Source of the DNA: an uncultured Bacteroidia bacterium
GTDB lineage: Bacteria; Bacteroidota; Bacteroidia; Bacteroidales; UBA932
Length of the DNA stretch: 41,780 nt
Reading direction: 5' to 3'
NCBI GenBank assembly: GCA_902792815.1
Contig: CADBAY010000012.1
Span: 1-41,780 of the forward strand
In this document: in pieces, positions 33,779-41,780 of the stretch
How positions within the stretch are numbered: the first letter of the stretch is position 1
Layout of the letters: the number at the start of each line of letters is the position of its first letter
Notes under the pieces: model-generated
Database searches by the model: none
What the model saw: only the letters and a program-made list of their open reading frames with translations
Told to the model about the DNA's origin: nothing
Translations under genes and position numbers: made by a program

Positions 33779-35098
33779 ATGTTTGACAATCTTTCGGACA
33801 GACTCGAGCGGTCCTTCAAGATTTTGAAGGGCGAAGGTAAGATAAGTGAAATTAATATTGCGGAAACTGTCAAAGAAATCCGCAGGGCCCTGATTGATGC
33901 CGATGTATCGTATAAAGTAGCTAAAGAATTCTGTGACAGGGTAAAGCAGAAGGCAATAGGCTCAAATGTGCTGACTGCTGTGAAGCCCCAGCAGATGATG
34001 GTTAAGATCGTGCATGACGAGCTGGCGGAGTTTATGGGCTCCGAGCACGTCGAGATCAATATCAAAAACACTCCCTCCGTCATACTGGTTGCAGGTCTTA
34101 ACGGTTCCGGTAAGACCACATTCTCGGGTAAGCTTGCACTCCATATCAAGAGCAAGAAAGGACGCAAGGTGCTGCTGGCAGCCTGCGATACATTCCGCCC
34201 CGCGGCCATCGAGCAGCTCAAGACTCTCGGCACCCAGGTAGGCGTGCCGGTGTACAGCGAAGAAGGGGAGAAGGATCCCGTCAAGGTTGCCCAGAACGCT
34301 TTGCGACAGGCTCGCAGCGAGGGCGTCGGCGTGGTGATCGTAGATACTGCCGGACGTCTGGTGGTTGATAAGGAACTGATGGACGAGATAGCTCTCCTGC
34401 ATTCTTCCCTTAAGCCGGACGAGACCCTTTTCGTGGTGGATGCAATGACCGGCCAGGATGCTGTCGAGAGCGCCAAGGCCTTCAATGAGGCAATCGACTA
34501 CGACGGCGTTGTCCTGACCAAGATGGACGGAGACACCCGCGGCGGTGCCGCGCTTTCCATCAAGGCCGTGACCGGAAAGCCCATCAAGTTCGTCAGCACA
34601 GGCGAGAAGATGGAGGCCCTTGACATTTTCTATCCTGCACGTGTGGCGGACAGGATCCTGGGCATGGGCGACGTGGTCTCGCTGGTTGAAAAGGCACAGG
34701 AGCAGTTTGATGAGAAGCAAGCTCGCGAACTGCATAAGAAACTGGCCCGTAACCAATTCACTTTCAACGATTTCTATGCGCAGCTGAAACAGGTCCAGAA
34801 GATGGGTAACGTCAAAGACCTGGCAGGTATGCTCCCCGGTATGGACAAGGCTCTCAAGGATGTAGATATTCCTGACGATGCTTTCAAGCCCACGGAAGCC
34901 ATCATACAGTCCATGACTCCATACGAAAAAGAGCATCCCGAGTGCCTTAACGGCTCCCGCCGCCAAAGAATTGCAAGGGGCTCCGGAACATCGCTTGCGG
35001 ATGTCAACAAACTCATCAAACAGTTTGAGCAAACTCGCAAAATGATGAAGATGGCGATGGACGGTTCGCTCAAGCAGCGATTGAAAGGTTTCCGTTAG
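33779..35098 (+). CDS. ffh: Signal recognition particle protein Ffh
   Basis: Ffh binds signal sequences and SRP RNA and, with FtsY, targets nascent membrane proteins to the translocon. The 439-residue product has the N domain (~1-95), the G domain with GLNGSGKT (106-113), DTAGR and TKMDGDTRGG, and the Met-rich M domain with MDGSLKQR at the end. Length is normal. I used the second ATG (33779, MFDNLSDRL), the family's usual start; the first at 33773 adds two residues. The stop is TAG. It is followed 47 nt later by the polysaccharide locus on the same strand; no SRP RNA gene is seen here. Confidence 0.97.
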   Translation: MFDNLSDRLERSFKILKGEGKISEINIAETVKEIRRALIDADVSYKVAKEFCDRVKQKAIGSNVLTAVKPQQMMVKIVHDELAEFMGSEHVEINIKNTPSVILVAGLNGSGKTTFSGKLALHIKSKKGRKVLLAACDTFRPAAIEQLKTLGTQVGVPVYSEEGEKDPVKVAQNALRQARSEGVGVVIVDTAGRLVVDKELMDEIALLHSSLKPDETLFVVDAMTGQDAVESAKAFNEAIDYDGVVLTKMDGDTRGGAALSIKAVTGKPIKFVSTGEKMEALDIFYPARVADRILGMGDVVSLVEKAQEQFDEKQARELHKKLARNQFTFNDFYAQLKQVQKMGNVKDLAGMLPGMDKALKDVDIPDDAFKPTEAIIQSMTPYEKEHPECLNGSRRQRIARGSGTSLADVNKLIKQFEQTRKMMKMAMDGSLKQRLKGFR

Positions 35099-35119
35099 GA
35101 AAAATATCAAAAAATTCTG

Positions 35120-35127
35120 TATATTTG
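35120..35127 (+). promoter_or_regulatory. Predicted -7 box for the polysaccharide locus
   Basis: TATATTTG matches TAnnTTTG, 18 nt before the cpsB-like ATG at 35146. It separates the locus from ffh transcription. I see no strong terminator between ffh and this box. Confidence 0.55.
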
Positions 35128-35145
35128 TAAATTAACAGAGTACAA

Positions 35146-35835
35146 ATGGGCTTGTTCGACCGCAGTATCAAAGTGTCTGCGTCCGGTCTTTTTAATGGCC
35201 GGACGGATTGGCATTGTCATATTCTGCCGGGGGTAGATGACGGATTCAAAAGAATGGATGATTCGCTTGCCGCTTTGGTGCTTTACGAGCAGGCCGGCAT
35301 AAAGGAAGTGTGGCTCACGCCGCACATAATGGAAGACATCCCCAACCGTACATCTGCTCTCCGCGAGCGCTTTGTGGATCTTACCCTGGCTTATACGGGG
35401 CCCATCCGCCTGCACCTCGCTTCCGAGAATATGATGGATGCTCTGTTCGAACAGCGCCTTTTAGCCGGAGACCTTCTTCCGCTCAAAGACAAGCGCCTGC
35501 TTGTGGAAACCTCCTATTTCAGCCCTCCCATAGGCATGGATGATATTCTTACGGATATCAAGTCAAGGGGGTATTTCCCGGTACTGGCGCATCCGGAGAG
35601 GTATATGTACATGGATTCGAGGCGCTATGCCGCTTTGAAGGCCATGGGGATAGAGTTCCAGCTTAATATCACCGCCCTTACCGGCGCATACGGACCTGAA
35701 GTCAAATCCAAGGCGGAGCATCTGCTGTCTGCCGGGATGTACAATTACTGCGGGACCGACCTTCATAGGCTTTCTTCATTTGAGCATTTGCTTGACGCGG
35801 AGCTCAAAAAGAATTATTTGAAGCGCATTCCTTAA
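35146..35835 (+). CDS. CpsB/YwqE-type PHP-family tyrosine-protein phosphatase
   Basis: The 229-residue protein is a PHP-domain phosphatase of the CpsB/CapC/YwqE kind. It has DWHCHILPGVDDG (~21-33), LTPHI, LAHPERYMY and GTDLHRLSSF, which together provide the manganese-binding His and Asp residues. Such enzymes dephosphorylate BY-kinases that control capsule chain length and export. No BY-kinase domain is visible in the window; the Wzz protein three genes on lacks one. A partner may lie to the right or elsewhere. It is the first gene of the polysaccharide locus. Confidence 0.92.
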   Translation: MGLFDRSIKVSASGLFNGRTDWHCHILPGVDDGFKRMDDSLAALVLYEQAGIKEVWLTPHIMEDIPNRTSALRERFVDLTLAYTGPIRLHLASENMMDALFEQRLLAGDLLPLKDKRLLVETSYFSPPIGMDDILTDIKSRGYFPVLAHPERYMYMDSRRYAALKAMGIEFQLNITALTGAYGPEVKSKAEHLLSAGMYNYCGTDLHRLSSFEHLLDAELKKNYLKRIP

Positions 35836-35898
35836 GGAGTGCGCTTGTGCCCGATGGCCCCGGTGGCCTTTACGCCCACATTATGAATGTGACAGGCG
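35821..35898 (+). promoter_or_regulatory. Structured leader between cpsB-like and Wza-like genes
   Basis: Three hairpins follow each other: an 11-bp stem (35821-35831 with 35836-35846, one U-G pair, TTAA loop) that spans the cpsB stop; GGCC-CCGGT-GGCC (35856-35868); and a CACATT-ATG-AATGTG stem with an outer CGCC/GGCG pair (35873-35898). None has a following T-run. They could tune expression of the downstream gene or protect the mRNA. Confidence 0.45.
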
Positions 35899-35933
35899 GA
35901 AACGAAGTTGTATTTAAAATCAATCAAGTTAAT

Positions 35934-38483
35934 ATGCGCAAAAAAATCATTTTTCTGCTTGCTGCCCTTTTGATGCTGGGCGCGCAGAACGCTTTTGCAC
36001 AGATGTCCGATGACCAGATCATCAATTACATCACTGCCGGAGTTGCCGCCGGCAAGACTGAGCGTCAGATAGGAAGCGAGTTGATGGCAAAGGGCGTTAC
36101 TACCTCGCAGCTGCAGAGGCTGCTTAAGGCCTATAAGAGCGGCTCGCTGAATGTATCCGAAGCCCCTGCCAGTGCGACCAAGCTGGACGGCACCCGCAGC
36201 AGCCGCCAGCCTGCCGGCATTGATGACCAGGATTCCGAATCTTCAGGCTCAAAACTCAAGGACAACTCCCAGCTTTCAAAAGACAAACAGGCGGCCAATG
36301 CCAAAAAGAAGGGCAAGTCTTCCAAGGCCAAAGCTGCCGAGCAGGCGGAGGGCCTGTCCGAGTACGATGAGGATGACCAAGCTTATGAAGAGGATCCTCT
36401 CTACGATGAAGATGGCAGTAAACGTATCTGGGGACACGAGATATTCTCTTCTTCGAACCTGAGTTTCGAGCCCAATCAGAATCTTGCCACCCCCGAAGAC
36501 TATGTGCTCGGCCCCGGTGACGAAGTGATTATTGACATTTGGGGCCTGAACGAGGCTACCATCAAGCAGGAGATCACTCCTGAAGGCCGGATAATCGTAT
36601 CCCAGGTAGGGCCTATCCAGGTTTCGGGCCTTACGGTCAAGCAAGCGACCGGCAAAATCAAGTCTTCGCTGTCCAAGATTTATTCTTCGCTGCGCAGCGG
36701 CTCGTCTCATATGAGCCTGACCCTTGGGAATGTGCGCACCATCCAGGTGAACATTATGGGCGAAGTGGAAACTCCGGGAACCTACAGGCTTTCGTCGTTC
36801 GCGACAGTATTCACAGCCCTGTACAGGGCGGGCGGTGTAACCGAAATAGGATCGCTGCGTAATGTCAAGCTTATCCGGGGCGGTGAAGAGTTCGCGGTGG
36901 TGGATGTGTACGACTACATCTTTTCCGGCAAACTTGATGTGAACGTCGCCCTCAAGGAAGGTGACGTGATAAACGTTCCGGCGTACTCCTCGCTCGTTAG
37001 CATCGACGGCTTTATAAAGCGGCCTATGTTCTACGAGATAAAGGACGGCGAGTCTCTCTCGAGCCTGATTGCCTATGCGGGCGGTTTCAGCGGCGGAGCA
37101 TGGCAGGAGGAAGTAAATGTGGAACGCAATGACGGCCGCACCAACCATATTTTCACGGTCAGCTCCGACAAGATGGCTTCGTTCGCGCTTAAGGATGGAG
37201 ATGCCGTGGGCGTGAGCGGAAGCGAGGTTGACGTTTTCACCAACCGTGTGGAAGTTAAGGGCTCTGTTTACCGTCCCGGTAGATTTGAACTGGGTGGCGA
37301 GATCGCTACCGTCAAGCAACTGGTCGAACACGCCGGCGGCTTGATGGATGATGCTTTTTTGGGACGTGCGCAGATTGTGCGTGAGAAGCCTGACCGCTCG
37401 ATCGAACTCGTATCGGTGCCTATCAAAGGCATTATGGAAGGAAACGTAGAGGATATGCTGCTTAAGCGTAACGATATCCTCATTATCTCCAATATCAACG
37501 AGATAGAGCCCAAGGGCGATTTTTCCATCACCGGTTATGTGGTGAATCCCGGCAAATACCAGTTTGCCGAGCACACAACGGTAGAAGACCTCATCCTGCT
37601 TGCCGGCGGTTTGTCCGAGGGCGCTTCATCGGCCAAGGTTGACGTTGCCCGCCGTATTAACGTCCCGTCAAGCACGGCGGCTTCCGATACCCTGGCGAAT
37701 GTGTTCTCGATGTCCATCAAGGACGGGCTCATCGATGACGGCTCGGCCGGATTCGAACTCCAGCCTTACGATGTGGTGTCGGTCCGCAGGAGCCCTACCT
37801 ACATCGAACAGCGTAACGTGACTATCACCGGCGAGGTGACGTTCCCCGGCCAGTACACCCTCATCAGCACTAACGAAAGAGTTTCCGACCTGGTCAAGCG
37901 TGCAGGTGGTGCTACACCTAACGGAAACGTGCACGGGGCCATGCTCAAGCGCAAGATCAATCAGTATGAGCGCAATGTCCGCAACGCTATGGCAAGGATT
38001 GTCACCCAGAGCGTTTCGAGCAAGGACTCCCTTGATGTCAACAAACTTAAGGTGACGGAAATCTATACCGTGGGTCTTGAACTCGACAAGGCTCTTGCGC
38101 ATCCTGGCTCCGATTACGATGTGGTGCTGCGCGACGGCGACGAACTGATCATCCCTGAAATGGCTTCTACGGTGCGTATCCAGGGCGAGGTGCTCTATCC
38201 CAACACCGTGCACTTCATCTCCGGCAAGCCTATCCGTTATTATGTGCGTCAGGCCGGCGGCTTCAGCACGAGGGCGAGAAGGGCCAAGACTTATGTCATC
38301 TACATGAACGGCACGGTGGCCGTGGGTGCGGCCGCCAAACTCGAACCCGGTTGCGAAATTGTCGTCCCGGCTCGTTCCGACAAGGATAAGCTCACCACGG
38401 GCGAATGGCTTGGCATAGGAACTTCCGCCGCCTCCATCACCACTATGGTTGCAACCATCGTCAATCTGTTCAAAACGAAATAA
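35934..38483 (+). CDS. SLBB-repeat polysaccharide export protein (Wza-like)
   Basis: The 849-residue protein has a signal peptide (MRKKIIFLLAALLMLGAQNAFAQ), a short helical N-terminal domain (~24-70) and a strongly charged linker with an acidic run (~100-165). The Poly_export domain follows (LGPGDEVIIDIWG, ~192-204). About six SLBB-like repeats come next, each ending in an AGG-type motif: MGEVETPGTY..., DGFIKRPMFYE..., KGSVYRPGRFE..., TGYVVNPGKYQ..., TGEVTFPGQYT... and QGEVLYPNTVH.... A hydrophobic C-terminal stretch (ASITTMVATIVNLF) ends it. The family forms the outer-membrane channel for capsule or exopolysaccharide. No lipobox Cys is seen. I chose the ATG at 35934 at the signal peptide. 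Confidence 0.92.
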   Translation: MRKKIIFLLAALLMLGAQNAFAQMSDDQIINYITAGVAAGKTERQIGSELMAKGVTTSQLQRLLKAYKSGSLNVSEAPASATKLDGTRSSRQPAGIDDQDSESSGSKLKDNSQLSKDKQAANAKKKGKSSKAKAAEQAEGLSEYDEDDQAYEEDPLYDEDGSKRIWGHEIFSSSNLSFEPNQNLATPEDYVLGPGDEVIIDIWGLNEATIKQEITPEGRIIVSQVGPIQVSGLTVKQATGKIKSSLSKIYSSLRSGSSHMSLTLGNVRTIQVNIMGEVETPGTYRLSSFATVFTALYRAGGVTEIGSLRNVKLIRGGEEFAVVDVYDYIFSGKLDVNVALKEGDVINVPAYSSLVSIDGFIKRPMFYEIKDGESLSSLIAYAGGFSGGAWQEEVNVERNDGRTNHIFTVSSDKMASFALKDGDAVGVSGSEVDVFTNRVEVKGSVYRPGRFELGGEIATVKQLVEHAGGLMDDAFLGRAQIVREKPDRSIELVSVPIKGIMEGNVEDMLLKRNDILIISNINEIEPKGDFSITGYVVNPGKYQFAEHTTVEDLILLAGGLSEGASSAKVDVARRINVPSSTAASDTLANVFSMSIKDGLIDDGSAGFELQPYDVVSVRRSPTYIEQRNVTITGEVTFPGQYTLISTNERVSDLVKRAGGATPNGNVHGAMLKRKINQYERNVRNAMARIVTQSVSSKDSLDVNKLKVTEIYTVGLELDKALAHPGSDYDVVLRDGDELIIPEMASTVRIQGEVLYPNTVHFISGKPIRYYVRQAGGFSTRARRAKTYVIYMNGTVAVGAAAKLEPGCEIVVPARSDKDKLTTGEWLGIGTSAASITTMVATIVNLFKTK

Positions 38484-38485
38484 TT

Positions 38486-39613
38486 ATGATAGAAGATAAC
38501 GAGTATAACGAGATTCCGTACAAGAAATCCTCGGTGGACATCAAAGCCCTTGTACTCAAGGTCCTGAAGAAATGGAAGACCATTCTTTTGTGGATGGTCG
38601 TGGCAGGCGCGATAGGTGTATTCATAGGATTCTGTACCCCCAAGGTGTATTCAGTCTCTTCAAAGCTGTCTCCCGAACTCATGTCGAGGGTAAACAGCAG
38701 CAGCCTCAGTTCTCTGGCCAGCCTGGCGGGAGTGAGCATGTCAAGCCTGTCGGGTAACTCAGATGCTATCCGCCCTGACCTGTATCCGGAAATCATCTCG
38801 TCGGTGCCTTTCATAGTCGATTTGTTTGAGGTTCCGGTGCAGATAGTCGAAAAGAAGGATACGGTCCGTACATCTTACTACGACTATATCGAAAATCACC
38901 AGAAGAGGGCCTGGTGGTCGGTCGTGCTGGGGGTTCCTTTTGACGTGCTGAACTGGGTCAAGGGCCTGTTCAGTTCCGAAGAGGAAGAAGAGGAGGAGAA
39001 TCTGGAAGACGGAGCCGTTCCGCCGGTTGATTCTTTCCATCTCACCAAGAAACAGGACGGCGTAGTAAGGGCTATCCAAAAGAAGATCTCCGCTACGGTC
39101 GACAGGAAGACTTATATGCTGACCATTGTCGTAGAGGATCAGGACAAGGTCGTAGCGGCCGACGTATCACGTCAGATAATCGACAATCTTAAACGCTACA
39201 TCACTTCCTACCGTACCGAAAAAGCCCGCCGTGACCTGGAGTACTATGAAGGGCTGTACAATGATGCCAAGGCCGATTATATGGCCGCCCAGAAAGAATA
39301 TGCCTGGTATTTCGATGCCAATCACGGTACTGTGAGCCGTGTTTCGCAAGTCAAGTTGCTCCAGCTCCAGAACGAGATGAATCTCAAGTATTCGGTGTAT
39401 TCGACGGCATCGCAGCAACTGGAACTCGCCAAGGCTAAAGTCCAGCAGGAAACGCCCGTGGTGGCTACGCTTCAGCCTCCTACCGTACCACTCAAAGGGC
39501 GCCCCAGCAAATTCCGTCTGCTGATTACCTATTCATTCTTCGGATTCTTCCTTTCCCTTGTCTGGGTGCTCTGGCTCAAGGACGCTCTCTCGGACCTTAA
39601 GAAAAAGGCTTGA
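38486..39613 (+). CDS. Wzz/chain-length determinant protein
   Basis: The 375-residue inner-membrane protein has TM1 (~33-51), a large periplasmic region with coiled-coil-like helices (~225-310) and TM2 near the C-terminus (~347-367). This is the polysaccharide co-polymerase layout, which sets chain length in Wzy-type polymerisation. An acidic patch of about eight Glu residues occurs at ~165-175. There is no cytoplasmic kinase domain. The ATG at 38486 is 2 nt after the Wza-like stop, and its TGA overlaps the TTG start of the next gene. Confidence 0.88.
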   Translation: MIEDNEYNEIPYKKSSVDIKALVLKVLKKWKTILLWMVVAGAIGVFIGFCTPKVYSVSSKLSPELMSRVNSSSLSSLASLAGVSMSSLSGNSDAIRPDLYPEIISSVPFIVDLFEVPVQIVEKKDTVRTSYYDYIENHQKRAWWSVVLGVPFDVLNWVKGLFSSEEEEEEENLEDGAVPPVDSFHLTKKQDGVVRAIQKKISATVDRKTYMLTIVVEDQDKVVAADVSRQIIDNLKRYITSYRTEKARRDLEYYEGLYNDAKADYMAAQKEYAWYFDANHGTVSRVSQVKLLQLQNEMNLKYSVYSTASQQLELAKAKVQQETPVVATLQPPTVPLKGRPSKFRLLITYSFFGFFLSLVWVLWLKDALSDLKKKA

Positions 39614-40764
39614 TAGATTACCCTTATATTCTCCTCATCCTGTTCCTGCTGCTGATGACCTTTCTGAATGCCAGGGACAGGCGCAACGACATCTATTTCT
39701 ACATAGCTGCCGCCGTGGTTCTGGTGTTCACCGCCCTCAGGGCTCCTGTGGTCGGTGCGGACACCTACAACTACGTGCGTTTCTTTACCGGGGAGAGTAT
39801 CAATTACTCCGGCGACCGAAGGGAATTCGAGCCTTTGTTTACCGCTTACAATTCGGTAATGAAGGTCCTGCTCTTCCGCAACGGGGTATTATACATGATA
39901 GTGAATTCCGTATTGACATTGCTGCCTGTGTATGTGCTGGTCAAGCATAATGCATACAACAAGCCTATGTCGATACTTCTGTTCTTTCTGTCGGCACTGG
40001 GAATCCTGTATTTTGTGGCTCTGCGCCAGTTGCTCAGTCTTGCAATACTTCTGGGTGGCGTCATCTACATTCAAAAGGATGGCCGCTATAAGTGGGCGGT
40101 GTTCCTGATTTGCGGCGTGCTTGCATATTTCATGCACACTTCCGCCATCTATGTTTTCCCGGTTTACGTATTGTGCTACTTTGTGCCTATGCGCAACCGT
40201 TGGATTGCCGTAGTGCTCATTGTAATCAGCATCGTGTCGGGACTCATTTTGAAGAATCTGGACATAATGAAGATGCTGTCGGCCTACGAGTCACTTAATT
40301 TCAGTGCCACAGAGCGCCTTGACGTGTATCTGGACGAGGAACTTGTCGATACTTCCGAATTCAGTATCCTGGGCATACTTAAGAAGTCCATAATAGGGAT
40401 TTTCGCCTTCCTTTGGATGCCCCGCAAGAAAGTGAATCACTGGTTCAGCAAGATATACCTGGTGGGCGTTGTGCTGTCAAACTTCTTCTTCGAGATGCAG
40501 ATGGTCGAACGTATGGTGATGGGATTCAGCGTTTTCGGCATAATCTGCGTCACCTGGGCATTCGGCCCTGCGCTGCACAAGGCGGAATTCAAGCTCAAGC
40601 TGGTTTCATACGCGGTAGCCGCATTCATGTGCCTGTACATGTCGTTCGGATATATCAGGGACTGCATCAATTACGATCCCACTAACGACATGCGTATGCA
40701 TCCCTATTACTTCTTCTTCCAGGATTACCACGATCACCCCTCGATCAAGTACCATTTCAACTGA
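39610..40764 (+). CDS. EpsG-type membrane protein (putative polysaccharide polymerase)
   Basis: The 384-residue protein has about nine hydrophobic segments and the EpsG-family pattern: an early ALRAPVVGADTYNYVRFF (~43-60) and an MHTSAIYVFPVYV region. EpsG-like proteins are thought to act as the Wzy-type polymerase in exopolysaccharide loci. The likely start is a TTG overlapping the Wzz TGA (39610-39613); starting at the next in-frame ATG would cut the first TM segment. The stop overlaps the next ATG (TGATG). Confidence 0.82.
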   Translation: MIDYPYILLILFLLLMTFLNARDRRNDIYFYIAAAVVLVFTALRAPVVGADTYNYVRFFTGESINYSGDRREFEPLFTAYNSVMKVLLFRNGVLYMIVNSVLTLLPVYVLVKHNAYNKPMSILLFFLSALGILYFVALRQLLSLAILLGGVIYIQKDGRYKWAVFLICGVLAYFMHTSAIYVFPVYVLCYFVPMRNRWIAVVLIVISIVSGLILKNLDIMKMLSAYESLNFSATERLDVYLDEELVDTSEFSILGILKKSIIGIFAFLWMPRKKVNHWFSKIYLVGVVLSNFFFEMQMVERMVMGFSVFGIICVTWAFGPALHKAEFKLKLVSYAVAAFMCLYMSFGYIRDCINYDPTNDMRMHPYYFFFQDYHDHPSIKYHFN

Positions 40765-41780
40765 TGAAGGTCGTGCATATCAATATGTCCCGAAAGGCCG
40801 GCGGCGCTTCCATTGCGGCATCCCGCCACAGCGAGGCTATGTGCAGGGCGGGGATTGATTCGTCGATGCTGACCCTTGAAGACTTGACGGGCGGAAGGGG
40901 GCTTCTCAGCGCTGTTTACCGCTTCGACCGCTGGCTCCGGTTCAAAATCAACGGCCTGTACGGGACTTTCGGTTCTTTCGGATTCATGCGCTCCGGTTTC
41001 CGGGTGGATACTCATCCCTTGGTGAAGGAGGCCGATGTGGTCTATCTGCATTGGGTAGATGACGGCCTGCTGAGTTTGCATTCGCTGGACAAGTTGCTTG
41101 CCACCGGCAAGGACGTGTACTGGTTCATGCACGATATGCTCCCGATTACCGGGGGATGCCATTATTCGATGGGATGTGAAAAGTACCGCGAGGCCTGCGG
41201 GAGGTGCCCTCTGGTCAGGCGCAAGGCGCTTCCTGATATCGTTTCGAGAAGTTTCAGGCGAAAAGAAAAGCTTTACCGGAAGTACGCCAACCTGCATTTC
41301 CTTGCTCCCAGCAGATGGCTTGCCGGTTGTGCGGCCGGCTCGTTGCTCTGCCGCGGGCATCAAGTGTCGGTGTGCCCCAATGTGATCGATACCGATGTGT
41401 TTTGCCCCACAGACAAGGCGGAGGCCAAGAGGTACTTCTTCGGAGAGGAGAGCCGCAAGGTCATACTGTTCGGCGCCGAGGTTGTGAGCAATCCGTACAA
41501 AGGATGGAAGTATATGCTTGAATGCCTCTCGGCGCTTGACCCTTCGCGCTTTGTATGCTTGGTGCTGGGCCGGAACAACGAGAGTATAGTTGATTCGGTA
41601 CCTGTCCGGACTGTTTTCACCGGGCTGCTTTCTTCACAGGATGATATTATCAGGGTTTATCGGGCTTCAGATGTGTTTGTTACCCCTACGCTGGCGGACA
41701 ATTTCCCCAATGTGCTGTTGGAGGCCATGGCTTGCGGAGTGCCTTGCGTGGGCTTTGACTCCGGCGGCGTCAAGGATCTG
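40764..41780 (+). CDS. Glycosyltransferase family 4, 3' end outside window
   Basis: The frame starts with ATG at 40764, overlapping the previous TGA, and stays open for 339 codons to the window edge. The N-terminal domain has GGASIAASRHSEAM. A Cys-rich segment with MHDMLPITGGCHY and C-x6-C-x2-C follows (~115-150), as in WcaC-like enzymes. The C-terminal GT-B domain has LADNFPNVLLEAMACG, where the E-x7-E motif appears as D-x7-E. It likely adds one sugar of the exopolysaccharide unit at the cytoplasmic face; donor and linkage are unknown. Confidence 0.88.
   Translation, partial: MKVVHINMSRKAGGASIAASRHSEAMCRAGIDSSMLTLEDLTGGRGLLSAVYRFDRWLRFKINGLYGTFGSFGFMRSGFRVDTHPLVKEADVVYLHWVDDGLLSLHSLDKLLATGKDVYWFMHDMLPITGGCHYSMGCEKYREACGRCPLVRRKALPDIVSRSFRRKEKLYRKYANLHFLAPSRWLAGCAAGSLLCRGHQVSVCPNVIDTDVFCPTDKAEAKRYFFGEESRKVILFGAEVVSNPYKGWKYMLECLSALDPSRFVCLVLGRNNESIVDSVPVRTVFTGLLSSQDDIIRVYRASDVFVTPTLADNFPNVLLEAMACGVPCVGFDSGGVKDL

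Noticed and set aside
33962-35110. 382-codon frame opposite ffh
   Set aside because: It is an antisense shadow of ffh, with no domain of its own.
36276-37574. 432-codon frame on the minus strand opposite the Wza-like gene
   Set aside because: It is an antisense shadow; the plus strand carries SLBB repeats and a signal peptide.
1-41780. CRISPR array, tRNA, rRNA or insertion sequence
   Set aside because: I saw no regularly spaced repeats, no tRNA cloverleaf-like segment, no rRNA sequence and no transposase reading frame.
35146-41780. Horizontally acquired polysaccharide island
   Set aside because: Base composition and codon style match the adjacent ffh gene, and no repeat or recombinase marks a boundary.

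Overview
The window looks like a chromosomal segment of a Bacteroidales-type bacterium (phylum Bacteroidota), with moderately GC-rich coding DNA and short AT-rich gaps. The evidence is family membership and layout: a TGS-uridine kinase fusion, DUF4301, a GSCFA protein, a Rho factor with a long disordered insert, a DUF721-recF pair and PdxB. Repeated TAnnTTTG boxes, the -7 element of the Bacteroidota primary sigma factor, sit just upstream of many genes. I cannot name a genus from sequence alone. I see no rRNA, tRNA, CRISPR array or insertion sequence.

Layout. 1-499: a truncated Cys-rich minus-strand gene and an AT-rich gap with phased repeats and palindromes, abutting the 3' end of mnmE; it resembles the end of an integrated element. 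500-5743 (minus): nucleoside kinase, pncB, an NAD(P)-dependent epimerase-like gene and mnmE, tightly packed. 5796-8192: upp (+) and rho (-), convergent on a shared terminator. 8289-15045: a membrane-anchored PHP-domain protein (+) whose 3' end overlaps a minus-strand lptD-GT2-gtrA-GT39 run, that is, the LPS-assembly porin followed by a lipid-linked sugar transfer module. 15095-20018 (+): a periplasmic amidase, dnaA, a dipeptidase and rpe. 19993-24078: birA (-), then ftsH-cdsA-psd (+).

24113-28073 (minus): recF-DUF721-pdxB-DUF4301, with overlapping reading frames. 28150-29576 (+): a membrane TPR protein and a yebC-family gene that carries an in-frame TAG at codon 181 while the reading frame continues intact to the expected end. 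29578-33751: GSCFA (-), a predicted outer-membrane barrel and a secreted 5'-nucleotidase (+), and a small AraC-type protein (-). 33779-41780 (+): ffh followed by the start of an exopolysaccharide locus (CpsB-type phosphatase, SLBB/Wza-like export protein, Wzz, EpsG-type protein, GT4 glycosyltransferase), which runs off the right edge.

Most genes are housekeeping. Envelope assembly recurs: lptD plus glycosylation, amidase, cdsA/psd, GSCFA/barrel and the polysaccharide locus. The observations I would check first are the amber-interrupted yebC, the possible element junction at the mnmE 3' end, the lptD-linked glycosylation operon with its antisense-overlapping PHP gene, the overlapping divergent promoters, and the structured leader inside the polysaccharide operon. 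I found no clearly new multi-gene defence or mobile system.
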